This document shows, piece after piece, positions 51,501 through 63,881 of a stretch of 64,000 nucleotides of DNA. The notes under the pieces were generated by a model that did no database searches, was not told the DNA's origin, and saw nothing but the letters and a program-made list of their open reading frames with translations. Origin of the DNA: Rhyacichthys aspro (Eukaryota; Chordata; Actinopteri; Gobiiformes; Rhyacichthyidae); the NCBI GenBank assembly GCA_036850595.1, contig CM072163.1:13354639-13418638 (forward strand), written 5' to 3'. Positions within the stretch are counted from its first letter, which is position 1, and every line of letters starts with the position of its first letter. Both the position numbers and the translations under genes were made by a program.

Positions 51501-54240
51501 GACCGCTGCTATTGTCATGCCCCATCTGTTTGTAATCCATTTCAATTAGAAGTGAATATGTAGCATTGGCCTGTCACACGTCCTGTCTTTAGTATGTCTT
51601 TGCATGGGTTACTTTGCATGCATCCTCAGCAGAAAGTTTGTACTGAGGCTGATCTGCCATTATGCACAATGTGGGAGTGTATGTTTATGTGCCTGTGTTC
51701 GAGCCAAGCTGTGTTTGTTAGCTTTAATGATCTTTTTGATGGTCTGGCTAGCGGATATTGAGATGGATGGTCCATATGCTCTTTATGGTCCATGCATATT
51801 TCATATTCAGGCAGCAACGCAGAGCAGGCATTGCTTATATGGCCAGGATGTTGCACTGGGACGTGGGCTGACTTTATGAGCGCTCGTGCACACCTCCCAC
51901 CGGTTTGTCCCCTTTGAATACATCTGCAAATAGATACAATACAGTTCACAATACTTTGAGAAAGACAGCTACATATCCATAAACCTTAATGTATCAACAT
52001 TTAAATGCACCTATGTGGCCACACTTGGTACTAACTAATGCAGGTTTCTGCAAAGGACGCTCAAGTAATAACCTGCAGTATCTTTGTCTAAAAATGCTAA
52101 CTTTGCTCCTTTCCATTCCTATTTATAAAACACAATAGTGAACCTACCTTTTTCATTCTCCTTTCTCCCATAGAAAGAACTTTAGATGCACACAGAAATT
52201 TCTGTTTTAGCATAAAAAAGTAGTTTATAAAGAAATCCAGCAGAAAAAGCATAAGACATTAAACATAGTAATGTTGGTGTGAGGAGAATCAGGCAGAAAT
52301 GTAAAATTAGGCTGCACTTAATTTAAGCAGTAAGTCACCCAGAAGCTGCAGGATGTACACTTATATACAAAATCTTTTTCTCTTATCAGGGTCTCCTTAG
52401 TCAAGGTAGATCATGTTTCTTTTCCACATGAACCATTGATGTTGATTTGTGATAGGCCTTAAAATTCTTTAGTTTCCAGTTGTGCTGATTTTTTATTTAC
52501 CACTCATGTTCCCTACATACACATGCATGGTCCACATGAAAGCACATTCTGCTGACTGTCACAAAATGATTGACAGGTTGCCACCGCCTTAAGAAGCTTA
52601 TTGACTTCGCGTGAGAGTGAGAAAGAGGGCGGGGACGACAGATTGACAAGCCAATAGAGAAAGACGGAAAGGCAGGGAAGAGGTGTCATCGGAGGAGGAG
52701 TGAGTGGACATCAAAAAGATTGAACCTGAAATGAAAAATTGAGCGGGAGACGGATGGCAGGACACTGATAAGGCTGGAGAGACAGAGGCTGAGAGCTGGG
52801 CAGTGCTAGAGATACCGGGATAGAATGAGACGGGAAGGAAACAGCACAGGGATGTTCCACTGATAGACTGTCGAGTCTGACAGAGACGACTCGTGTTCAG
52901 CCAAGAGAGTCCTCCACATCAGGAGACACTGACACAAGCACCCACCAACCCTACAGATGGACTTTATGTGCTGTATTTACTCATTTTCCAAAGTAATTTT
53001 CACGCGTTTAACATTGTGTAAAAATGTCAGCTTTTCTTAAGTGAAAAATCTTTTTATTCCACTGTTGTCACTCTACAACTGTCTCTTCATGTTGCTCTTT
53101 TGTTTCTATCAATGTACATGTCATTTCTGGCAGGTAATTTCCTGAAGACACTGGGCAACGGGCTTTTTTTGTGCCAGCTTCGATGTGAACAACACAAGTC
53201 AAAAAATATCATATTAGAAAACTGGAAAATGCAGGCAAGACATATTCAATTGTCAGCAAAGCATCACCGGCACATTCTGAAATAGCATTTTGTTGTATCC
53301 ATAAAAACCAACTACATACAAACAAATACTGTTATTGTATATTTGACATCTTCAGGCTAAGAACTATTAACTGATGCTAAAACATTGCTTTGACTGAAAG
53401 ACTGCTTATTACTTGCCAGAACTGGTGTGTTTTAACTTCCTGTCTTGTTTTAGTGGGGTCACATGGGATATATCAGGACATGTTCTACCCATTTCTCAAA
53501 TAAAACATTTGAATTATTCAGTATGTCCAAAACTCAGTTGTAAAGAACATCATGCACAGAGTTTAAACTGGCATTGAAAGATTTCGAACTCCTCCAGCGA
53601 ATGTTTTGTCTGTGTTATCACTCTGGCCTCACACTGAGAGAGGGCCAAGCGCAGTCTTTTGTGTTCTATTATCAGAAATAAAAATAGAAAAGTCTCCACC
53701 AAATGAGCCAGAACATTTCTTTCTCAGAGTAGGCATTGTTTCATTGTTGTACTCCATTGATTATATGCAGCAAATTATTTTCTCCAAATGGCTAATTGAG
53801 CACTTATCTCTTAGATTAGCATCATGTCTCTCTCCACGAGCCTTTGTGCGTGAGTATATATGATTATGTTTAATTAATTCTCCATGTCACAGTGCATTAA
53901 GAGAACTTAATGGCTGAAATATGTAATAGGATTCACAGTCTCTGACAAGGCTACTGCAGTGTGTTCTACCACACACTGCCCCGCTCTTTTTTAGTCTTTC
54001 AGCAACAGCGCTTTAAATATTTGACCCTAAAAATCCCCGCGCATGTGTACATTTTGCTCGCAGTTCAGATGTATGTGTAGAGTTGTCGCAGTGTAAGGAA
54101 AGTTCACCTTTGAGTGTCCTCCCGGGTTACACTTGAAGCCAACATATCACGCTACTTGCTCATGTCCAATTCAAATTTTGCCTGTAGTCCTCAGAAACAC
54201 ACTCACACACACATTGCTCTCTCTGGTGCTTTGAAGCCTG

Positions 54241-54256
54241 TTTTTTTTTTTTTTTT
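54241..54256 (+). repeat. Poly-T tract (16 T)
   Basis: An uninterrupted T run in intron 1. Confidence 0.8.
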
Positions 54257-55621
54257 CCCTGTAGCGGCCAAAAAAGTCTGTGATGGAAAATGTGCAACAG
54301 TAATAGCAGATGATTGGTGATAATGTGGACTAGTCATAAGTGGCACTTAATTAGCCATTAGAGCGACAGAGGGGAGATGGTGATAAAGAGGGGATAGATG
54401 GGTTTTTATACAAAGCAATGGACCCCTATCCTACCCCCTCCTTTTTTCGCCACAATAGCGCCATAGCTTGGGCTTCTTCTGTCGTCATGGAGACTAATGT
54501 TGAAAGCCAGCTGTGGTTTTGTCTTGGAGGCCCATTAAGCTAGAACTCAGTTGGCACTCGTCTTTGCCTTGATTTATATTTGGCTTTGCCTCCTCGGACT
54601 TACAACGATGAAAATATCCCGTCCATGTTCCGCTGGCGTGTGATATCGGACATGGGTCAAGTAACAGATGTATATTGTTCTGTGCCTTTGTTTTTTTTTC
54701 GTTTTTTTTTTGAGCTGCCCACACAGAGAATTTACTACCACCGAAACGTTTTTAAAAGCTTTCCTTTAGTCGTCTTTTGGAAATTGGATCCTATCTTATT
54801 TTAAGGCGGACACCACCCACGTCGCAGTTCACCTAGGTTAAAACAAGTGCAAGCAGATAAAGAATTATTTGTAAATGCTATGTGACCCATGTGCCTTTGA
54901 TGGATGGTGCTACTTCTCATTCCACATTGTCCCTGCGCCTGGCGAGCACCTATTCCTGCCCTCGGATCCCTTAAGTAAATGTGGCCCAGGAGAGAGATCT
55001 GAGTAATGTTGTTGTTGTCGTCCCAGAACACTTTATACCAATCGCTGCTCTGAGATTTTTTTTCCCCCTTCGCAGCCCTTGATATTCAACCCTCCAGACC
55101 CGACCCAAACACATCAGTCAGCAGGACGTGGTGCCATGTCACTTGGGCCAGGAAGTGGGAAAGCAGGGAGAGTGATTGTTATGCAGTAGATTGATCAGGT
55201 TTCGCACGACGCCGCCGGACGATCAATGCGCGAGACTGTGCGCACGGGCCGGGGGTGTGTATATGTGAGTGGTTTTGTGTGGTTGCAGGGTCAGGGCTAG
55301 TGTTTGGGGCAGTGAATGTGAGAATCGATAGCTGGGTCAGAGGGTAATGTCTCACTGAGTGCTGAGTCTATACACAGCCATCACATGGGATCTCTATCAA
55401 TCATGGAGGAGCTCAGGGAACATACGCTCTCTTTCTTTTGGGTGTGCTCATGTTTGACTGGACCACTATTGCTCATGTAAGGGCTTTGAGACATACACAG
55501 GTACATGTGAATGACTGGCCCCTTTGATATCCCCTGTTTATTTCAGATCATTACAAATCCAAGTCAATGAACATTTTACAATTTTGTTGTTTTTAGGATT
55601 TGGAAGTGTGTTACATCAGTC

Positions 55622-55640
55622 AAAAAAAAAAAAAAAAAAA
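55622..55640 (+). repeat. Poly-A tract (19 A)
   Basis: An uninterrupted A run 41 bp before the target duplication of the next transposon. Confidence 0.85.
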
Positions 55641-55688
55641 GAATTATTTTTCTTTTGAAATAAGGTATTTTATTGTTCTTCTAGGGCA

Positions 55689-56155
55689 CACATGTCAAAC
55701 TCAAGGGCCAAATGCGACTCTTTGCGATGTTTCATGTGGCCCTTCAGTACATTTAGAAGATGATATTTTTGGCACTAGGTTTTATTCATTGAATTTGAAT
55801 GTTGAATGTTTTAGATTGATTCTATTTTTACTACAAAGATAAATAAAATCTGTTCAAATCCACCTACAACCTGTTCAAATCTGACTAAAACCTGTCCAAA
55901 TCCATCTAAAATCTGTTAAAATTCAACTAAAACCTGTTCAAATCTTTCTAAAACCTGTTTAAATACAACTAAAACCAGTTTCCATAAAAGGAGGAAATCA
56001 TTGTTTGTGTGATAAGTTTTGTAACACTCAAATGAAAATGAAATCTCACATTCAAAATTTAATAAAATCTTCTCAAATGTCACCATCTTCGCCCCCTGAA
56101 AGGATTCTTATTAACTTTCGTGGCCCCTCACCACTTTGAGGTTGACACCACTGAC
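55689..56155. mobile_element. hAT-type non-autonomous transposon with perfect 8-bp target duplication
   Basis: CTAGGGCA occurs at 55681-55688 and again at 56156-56163, a perfect 8-bp duplication. Inside it, the left end CACATGTCAAACTCAAGGGCC and the right end, whose complement reads GTCAGTGGTGTCAACCTCAA, form a diverged inverted pair (TGTCAAAC against TGTCAACC). The phrase GTCAAACTCAAGG...GCCAAATGCG followed by TGTGGCCC is common in fish repeats from memory. At 467 bp there is no transposase; a minisatellite fills the middle. Confidence 0.75.
55847..55980 (+). repeat. 21-bp minisatellite inside the hAT-type element
   Basis: About 6.4 units close to AACCTGTTCAAATCCATCTAA, with a constant 21-base period. 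The first half of the unit (AACCTGTTCAAAT) is best conserved and the second half varies. Confidence 0.85.
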
Positions 56156-56163
56156 CTAGGGCA

Positions 56164-59100
56164 TTTGGGAAAAACACTGGAGCCTTGTCCCCTAGTGTCC
56201 ATCTTGGGGGGTGTTCGAACAATATGGTTTCATTCACAAAATTTAATTTAATTAATTAAAATGCCAAAAGGTTAATCCTGCGATTGTGGAAATCTGAATC
56301 TGTTCCTACATTTGATATGTGGTTGGCTTACCTGGCAAACACACTTAGTCTAGAAAGAATAAGATTGGAAAATGAATGTAGCGGCAACGTGTTTATAAAA
56401 TCTTGGGAACTTATACTGAGACACCTCCATGAAAACTGATGAGGTAAAAAAAAAAACAGTTTCCTTTAGCAGAATAGGGACAAAAACTTCAATAGCTTGC
56501 ATTTAATATACTAAATTTGACTTTTGACTAGCCTTGTGCAATTAGCTTCTGAACTTGTAAAATTTACACTTTTTTGTCTACCACTTTAGCCTATGTGTTA
56601 CTAGACGCCAGACGGCCATTTTATGGAATGGTGTCCCTTTATTAAGGTCATATGGGCATGTCATTTTTTTTTTAATAGAAATGGGACACAGGCAAACAGA
56701 AAGAGGATATCACAGGAACAAATTCTCAGGAATACCTTAATAAAGAAGGACCTTTGTGAATGTCACTTGAGATTTGAGGGATAGAACAAACCTTAAGTCC
56801 ACTGGAGCGTAAAATAGGCTGTGGGAAGCAAGTGGAATAGACAATGAATTAGAGTTGAAAACAAAATCAATAAACACACAAATTAAAGTAAAAGCCATAA
56901 GTGCTGGTCTTATTCACTGGTTAAACAACACTTTTCTTAATCGAAGTCTTCTGTCTCCCCTCCTTCCCGTTCTTGTCCTTCATCCTTTCATCCTCCTACA
57001 TCTCTTTGTCTTCTCGTTCTTGGCCTCGCTGCCATCTGCTGTTGTTCATTTTAATTCCCTCTTTTTTCCAATCACTCCCCTGCCACGTCCATCCATCTGT
57101 GTCGTCTGCGCTGAACCTCCAACATGTATGATTAATAGCCAAAGTAAAAAAATATATAAAAAAACATGCATGTGCTGAATGGCTGTTGAATGAAAGTGAC
57201 GACCGATAACGCCTGCCATTAGGTTCCTGCAGCTGAAACACACCACAGAGTCAGTGTTCACGGGCTGAAAGAGGGATGATGAATGATGATGAATGCAAAA
57301 AGCAAAGTGGTGGCAGGAAGTGAGAGAAGAGCCGATAATGAAGCAAACAATCACCGACAGTAGAGGAATAGTGAACTGATTGACCGTCACTCATAAAAAG
57401 ACACTTTAGGCCGATAAAGCTGTGGAATGAGTCTGGGTTTTTGGAGTGGAAGAAAGGGTATGGATCCTATTCTGCAATGAAAGCTTACAATAATATCTTT
57501 TAGCCATTTATACATTATTCATATTCATAAAACACTTTGTTGTTTTTAAAGCTTTAAGGCAGAGATGATGAAGACAAAAGCAATCTCTGTGACCTTGAAG
57601 ATAAAAAAAAAGTAAAGGAAAAAGTGGCAAGCAACAGGTCATTCTTGATTAACCAGTTTAAACCTATTTAAAAACCCTAATTGTAACGACCAAAATATTC
57701 AATAATCATAACAATCACTTTTGAAGTTGAGATTGAGAAAAGCACTCTTTACTTGTCTTCAATGGCAAAGCACTGTACAGACCTGTCAATGCCATGTCAA
57801 TGAACTACTAGAGCAAAAATCAAAATACTCATTCATCATTAATGTAATCAATGTAAAATGTTCAATTTATTTTCGATTGGTTTAAGGCTATAATGTCCTA
57901 GAGCCAGTCTTCATTGATTGTACAGTCCATTTTTTATGCAAACACCACAGATATGTCAAACGAGTGGAACCTAAAAATATGTTTGGAATCATACTTTAAT
58001 GTTATAGGATCATGTCAGTGCTTAGTGTGTGAAGGAAGACAGTTTGCTGTAATGCTATGATAAATTTTCCAATGATGGACCATCACTCTGCAGCCCAGAC
58101 CTGTATGTGTATGTGTGTCTGTTGGCCTTGGGAGACGGCAGCATATTCCAGTCTGCTGGACACACTCGAGACAGATATTGATTTCAATGGGGAGAATTTA
58201 GAACCCACTCGAGCGCTGCACACAGACACAGGTGAAGGAGTGAACCCGCTGGAGGTAGGGTGATCCATGGAGACATGATGGAAGGATGGAGAGAGGAAAG
58301 ACAAAAGATGTGAGGATCAGCACCAGTCACGCCTGTCAATATCTTCAATGTCAACTTTTATTGGACTGGATGGTATCACAAGTTGGCGCACAAACCCTGA
58401 GCTGAACAGTACGGAGGCCATGTTGCCTCCATGACTGTAAAAACCATCATACTGACACATAAAAGATTAGACAAGATAAAACTCACACATACAGAGTGTT
58501 TGGCCCATACTCCTTATATATTTACACTAGCCTTCATGATCAAAATCAGTGATCGTTATGCGACTTAAAACGCCTGTCAGCCACTCAGTCTGCTGCCATT
58601 ACAACTCATTTTTACCCTGACTATCCAAAGTACGAGCATCATAACCTAAGTTTAATGGAGGGATCTAAATTTGAAACTGAACTGGTCTCCCTGAATGGAT
58701 TAAAAGAGGTTTGATGGGAGACTTGATGGGAGAACACTATGTTTGTAAATGTTTCAACTAATCTCTTTTAATGATATTGTAATTATGCAGAGTTTAATTG
58801 CATTGTGTTTGTTTGCAAATCCTGTTGTGGTGTTTGCCTCTTGGCCAGGTCACCCTCACAATGAGTTTTATCATGGCTAAATAAGAAAACATTAAAATAT
58901 ATTATACTAATCACTTATCTGTGTAGCTGCTTCTGCAACCTGGAGAAAAGTGAATACAGATAGCTATATAAAAACATTATCCTGTCTTAAAAGAGGTGGG
59001 GTGGAAGTAAAAGGAGTATTTAGTGAAAATCAATTTAAAAAAAATCACGCTTATCTTATGTAGATGTAAAGTAAGAACCAGCCTTTTAGAAGATTGGAAA

Positions 59101-62100
59101 CGCCGCTATTAGTCTTTGAAAACCAGCCAACAAGAAGTATAACTGTACTACTGTATTCCACCTGCTTTGGCTTTACTGAGAAGTTTTGCCCTCTGATTGC
59201 TGTACTACACACAGTACCTCCTCCAATGCACATCTAAAAGTCACTAAAAGAGAGGGAAAAGATGGCTACAGTAGCAAGGCCTCCTGTCTGTGTTTGATGA
59301 GGGCCTCATTGACGCTAGTGATCCCTGGCAGTCTGCATTCAGCGGGGGAGCCATTCAATTATGTCTAGCGCGCTGCTGGCTGATTGGAGTCATCCCCTAA
59401 CAATGTTAGCATCTCTGTACAGAACTGAGACGGGATTAAGGAGTCCGGCCTCAGGAGGCAGAGTGGCTTTTAAGTCCTGATTGGCAATCATTTGTAACAC
59501 TGCTGGACAGGTTTTAATCCAGCCAAACCTTGTGCCCATCAGCAATGTCTCCTTTGATTTCTTTAACCTTGATTTATCCTGGCATGCATGCTTTTTGGCA
59601 GTTCTGACGCTCACACACGTTCACACACTTGAAATCAGCCACCTGCAGCTACTCCAGATCAGACTGTATACTTAAGCTGTCGGGAGGAACAAAACTTTAT
59701 CAACCACCGGGTTAAGTATTAAATGTTAAAAAGAGGGAATTCAGCACCTGCCTTTATGCATCATTTCAGTCATCATCAGAGTTAAAACATGTAGATATTA
59801 TTTTTCTCCATTAGTTTATTCATTTGTGTGCTCCTGTGTGTAGACTTATGGTATATCCTTTTCATTTCATTGTTTTATGAATACATTTTTATAAACAATT
59901 TCAAAGTTTTACATTTTCAGTTTTTCTGGTTGAAACGTGGTTTCTTGGTTTAACGCTGCCCTACCTCCTGAGTGTCAAGCCGTTGAACTCCGCCTCCCAC
60001 CGACACAATGTTTTATGCTTAAATGTGCTTTAACTTTTGGTTGCCATGGTTTCCTTTTTCAGTGCCATAAAGGGACAGTTTCCCTTGTTTGCTGACCTGT
60101 CATACCAAGCAGGTTTAATTAGCCATTTGGAAAATGTGCTTTAATAACATTCCCCACCTGAGAGCTTTTAGAAAGCCAGTTTACAAGCCCATCATTGACA
60201 GTGGTTTTAAAAGTTCAAACTATGCCTAATTACAAATAGTGGCTAGAACTGTGCATTGTTTACAACAAAGTTAGCTCATGAATAATGAAGAGTGGATCAA
60301 ATGGAGAGCATAAAAGATCATTTATGTTATTGGTGTGGGTTGCAGTAGACAAAGCCACACTTGCTGATGTACATTTCTGGCTTGTTACAAATCCTCCCCA
60401 CAAAGTCTAGCATCTTACCAACAGAGAACAGAGAAGAGCAGGGTAAGCCTGTCCAGCTGGCTCTTGTTACAAAAGGGAATGATTGCTCTTAGTGTCAAAG
60501 TGTTTTATTGACACAGTCTTCCAACAGGCCGGGCAGATAATAGGCGGGCAGGAGGTAACTCTGTGGCATTATGTTGCCGACCACAGATTTATATAGGCCA
60601 CATACGCGCTGCCTCTGAGTCCGGCCTCTATCTCACTCGCTGATGTGATTTTACTGTAGTGACATTGATCCAAGCCCACTTTGATCTCACTCTTAGCTGT
60701 TGCTCCATCTCGGGCCATCCCTCCCCCACTCCACACTACACTCCCTTGTGGCCAGACTTACGCAGCTTTTAACCCCGACTACCCCTCGTCTCATCCTATA
60801 AATCCTCCCATCTTTCTATCAGTGCGTTTCTCTGGGGCATCTTGATCTGTGTTTGTGTAGTTGTGTTGCTCATGAGTCATTATGCCTTTAACTATTTTTT
60901 AGAAAAGCAGCACCTGTTGTACGATGCTAGCAGCTGTGATTTTAAAAAGTTATTCATCACAGGAACGCAGCAAGATTTTTCATACTCTTGAATCAAATCT
61001 ATTTGCAAGGAATGTTAAAGTTGAAAATGCCAAAGTTCATGAAAGAAGTAACAAGGAATTTGTATTCTAGTTTAATAATCTTTACACCCAAGGCCATACC
61101 TCAGTAACTATGTACAGATATATTGTATCAAGTCTTTATTGTGCTTTTATGATGCATTTATGATGCCAGTGCTTTCTGCACGGGTCAGGCATAAAGCATT
61201 ACACTATCTTCTGACCTACAGTTTGTTGAATTAGTAGTCTGTGAAATACTTTGGCTGAAAAGCCACCTTTTTTACAATTGACCATTTGGTAAATAGTTTT
61301 CATTTTTTCAGGAAGTTGAAGAGTTGAATAAATTATACTTTTGCCTTCCATGGGTAAGCTTTTATTTCTTTGTGTTTTTGTAAAATGGAGTCTAAACACT
61401 GTTGTATTCCTTGTATTTGTGATTGTTACGTTTCTAAGGGCATAAGTTAAGGTCAGATTAAGAAGTTTGTTTTCTTTCAGACTCTATCACACTTTGCAGT
61501 AGTTTCTTGGCCTCTTTCTATATTTGCCTGTGTTATTGTGCGGTGAGCCCTGAAGAAGAAAAATCCTAAATTTACTCTTAGCCACAGAGAGCCTTTACAG
61601 TCAATTATTTTGTAATGGATGTGTATGGAAAAATGTTTTGGGGCCCAGAAGATGTCACATGACCTGTGGCTCTGTGGCTGCTGCGGCAAAGTAAAAGTCT
61701 AGCCCCAGTTTCTGTTTGCTCTCTGTCCCCTCAGCCAAGACTGCCAGATTCAGTTTAATTAATCTCTGCTTACAGAAAGTTAAAGCAGAAGAGTTGTACA
61801 GAAAGTGTTTTGTTATATATAATAAAATCATCTTAGCAATTGCAATTGTACCCTTTGTGATTATGAACAGCTTCAGAGTGAATAATTATTGTTTCTTAGC
61901 TACATTACGGACCCATTCAGACCTCTGATACCAATTGGACATGAGATTATTGGATTCAATATTAAAAGATCTGTTTTAGAACGGCCTCCTTTGTGTTTGT
62001 GTGTGCGTGTTTACAAGAGCAGTGCACATCTCAGAGATCAGACTCTCAAAGATAATAGGTTGGCAGATTAATTTGATATGCTTTGATGTCACACCTAGAT

Positions 62101-63588
62101 TGCCTGTTCACACACACACACACTCAGTGGAAATCCTGGAGCCAGCTTTTATCTCGGAGTAGTGATTTGCTTTTAGATTACTGGAGATGCTCTAAGCTGC
62201 CCTCCTCCTTGTTTTTCCTTTTCTTTTTTCCCCCCATTATCCCTTCATCTTGTGGTGAACTTGCTTGTCTTTGGTTGCATAAAACTCCCCAAATGCCTTG
62301 TCTTTGCTCCGTTCTGTCTTTTTTACTCTGTTTGTATTCACACCTCCCAGCTCACTCCACAATTGTACTTTTTTTCCCCCATTGCATTTACTCTCAATAT
62401 AGTTCCCTTGAAGCATCTACTACTTTTTATAGCACTAATACCAGCAAATCTCATCTGCAGGCGAGTAAGTGATGTAATGAACTAGTAGAAAAGAGAGAAG
62501 GATAAATTAATCTTCAGTTCGTGTTTGTCAGACAGAGGAGTGAAAAGCAAAGAATGAAACTCAGGAAGGGTTTAAAGCGGGAGGGAAGCGCTGATGGAAA
62601 GAGGGAGACATTGTGAACAGTGTTTCGATCTTCATTTAATAATTGAATAATAATCTCCCTGGAGACATGACCTAGAACTGGCAGAGGCAGAGACAGGCAG
62701 CGTCAAGCGCAAGATAGCATCCTGCTGCCCCCTTGTGACTCTTTAGTGTCACCGCCCGAACACACAACAGTGTTCAACGGTTTGTGCATGATTTACAACT
62801 GCAGCCTGTATCTGTCACACACATATGTCTGTGATGGGGAAGCATGAGAGGGCTTTGGGATGTCAGGAAAGGAAATCTATTTCAGTATGTCACACACACG
62901 TAGTAATACAGTCCTAGACATAAACTCCAACCTTATCTTCATGTCAAGTTCAGTCTTTTTTTGGCTTGACGCTGATATATGAGTTTTTGGAGGGTGGAGG
63001 AAAGTGGCCAGGATGTTGACGGCTGACTTGAGAGCGGTGTTGCTCTCAGGTTGATGTACGAGCGCTGGGGTTAGGGGACGATGCTGCTCTGACACTGGGA
63101 GAGGAAAGTACGGCCCTGGGGCTTAAAAGCTAAAGCTGCATTCTCTATATGCAACAGCTACAAAGACACGGTCAAACACGTCTACTTTGTGGTATTAATA
63201 ACTTGATGGTTGCTTGTGTCTGCCTCTCATACATCAATTGGTTTGTCCCCATGTCTAGTACAAAGTGACACCTCTAAACAAAACGTGTAGTCTCTGTTGA
63301 AATGATGAAAAACTTCCAAGAAAGCCTGGACAAAAGTTTATGCACACAATAAAGACACTTACTTCAGTGTGTTTATAATGTATGTATATTTGTTGAGGAG
63401 AAATGTTCATTGGAATATTGAGTTGTTGTCATATATTCCAGCAATAATTTGTGTATATGTTATCTCTAGATACTGTTAACAGCTGCAGAGTCATTCTGTA
63501 AACTTTTTTTTGTGGTAAACCTTAGCTTCCCTTAAGGTTTACATAAAAAGTAATCAAATAAACTAATCGTCATTTTCTGTGTCTCCAG
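56164..63588. other. Last part of intron 1, no further exon recognised
   Basis: AT-rich intron with short poly-A/T runs, a CA microsatellite (62109-62123) and no clear transposon termini. The approach to exon 2 has a T-rich stretch near 63504 and the pyrimidine tract of the acceptor. Confidence 0.5.
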
Positions 63589-63881
63589 TCTGCGTAGGGA
63601 GGGCTACACGATGCAGGTGAATGTCAACGACTACCTGGACATCTACTGCCCTCATTACAATGACAGCCAGCGCATGGTGGGCACCGGCGAGCAATACGTC
63701 CTGTACATGGTCAGCTACCGCGGGTACAGGAACTGCGACCCCCAGCTGGGCTTCAAGAGGTGGGAGTGTAACCGACCCCACGCTCCACACGCACCCATCA
63801 AGTTCTCAGAGAAGTTCCAACGCTACAGCGCCTTCTCGCTGGGCTACGAGTTCAACGTGGGCCAGGAGTACTACTACATCT
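63589..63881 (+). CDS. efna3: Ephrin-A3, coding exon 2 (receptor-binding domain)
   Basis: This exon encodes residues 37-134 of the ligand, most of the ephrin receptor-binding domain (a Greek-key, cupredoxin-like beta barrel). Seen: the acceptor is preceded by TTTTCTGTGTCTCCAG, the exon is 293 nt, and it ends ATCT|GTGAGT. Landmarks include VNVNDYLDIYCPHYN (residues 47-61), QYVLYMVS (72-79), GFKRWECNRPHAPHAPIKFS (91-110) and FQRYSAFSLGYEF (113-125), the last matching the G-H loop that inserts into Eph receptors. Three of the four conserved ephrin cysteines are present (57, 86, 97); the fourth should lie in the next exon. Asn61 in N-D-S is a second glycosylation sequon. Compared with mammalian ephrin-A3 as I remember it, the Gly/Pro-rich insert after HYN is absent and replaced by a short segment (DSQRMVGTG). 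No stop or frameshift interrupts the exon. The gene continues past the right edge. Confidence 0.95.

Larger units (their letters stand above)
41343..55680. other. Intron 1 sequence, no exon recognised
   Basis: About 14 kb with CpG-dense islets near 42.3, 48.6 and 55.2 kb, purine-rich stretches (49735-49880, 52610-52860) and microsatellites. A stretch from 45698 beginning AGGGCTGCACAATA looks like a decayed element but lacks a defined right end. No exon is supported. Confidence 0.5.
26140..63588 (+). other. efna3: Intron 1 of the ephrin-A3 gene (37,449 bp)
   Basis: The boundaries come from the donor GTAAGAG at 26140 and the acceptor TCTCCAG ending at 63588, and both flanking exons keep frame across a split His codon. 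The interior holds no exon-like open frame that I can support on either strand. It contains simple repeats, two hAT-type insertions, a dispersed repeat and CpG-dense islets, listed separately. A long first intron is common in vertebrate ephrin and other patterning genes and often carries enhancers; that role here is inference. Confidence 0.9.
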
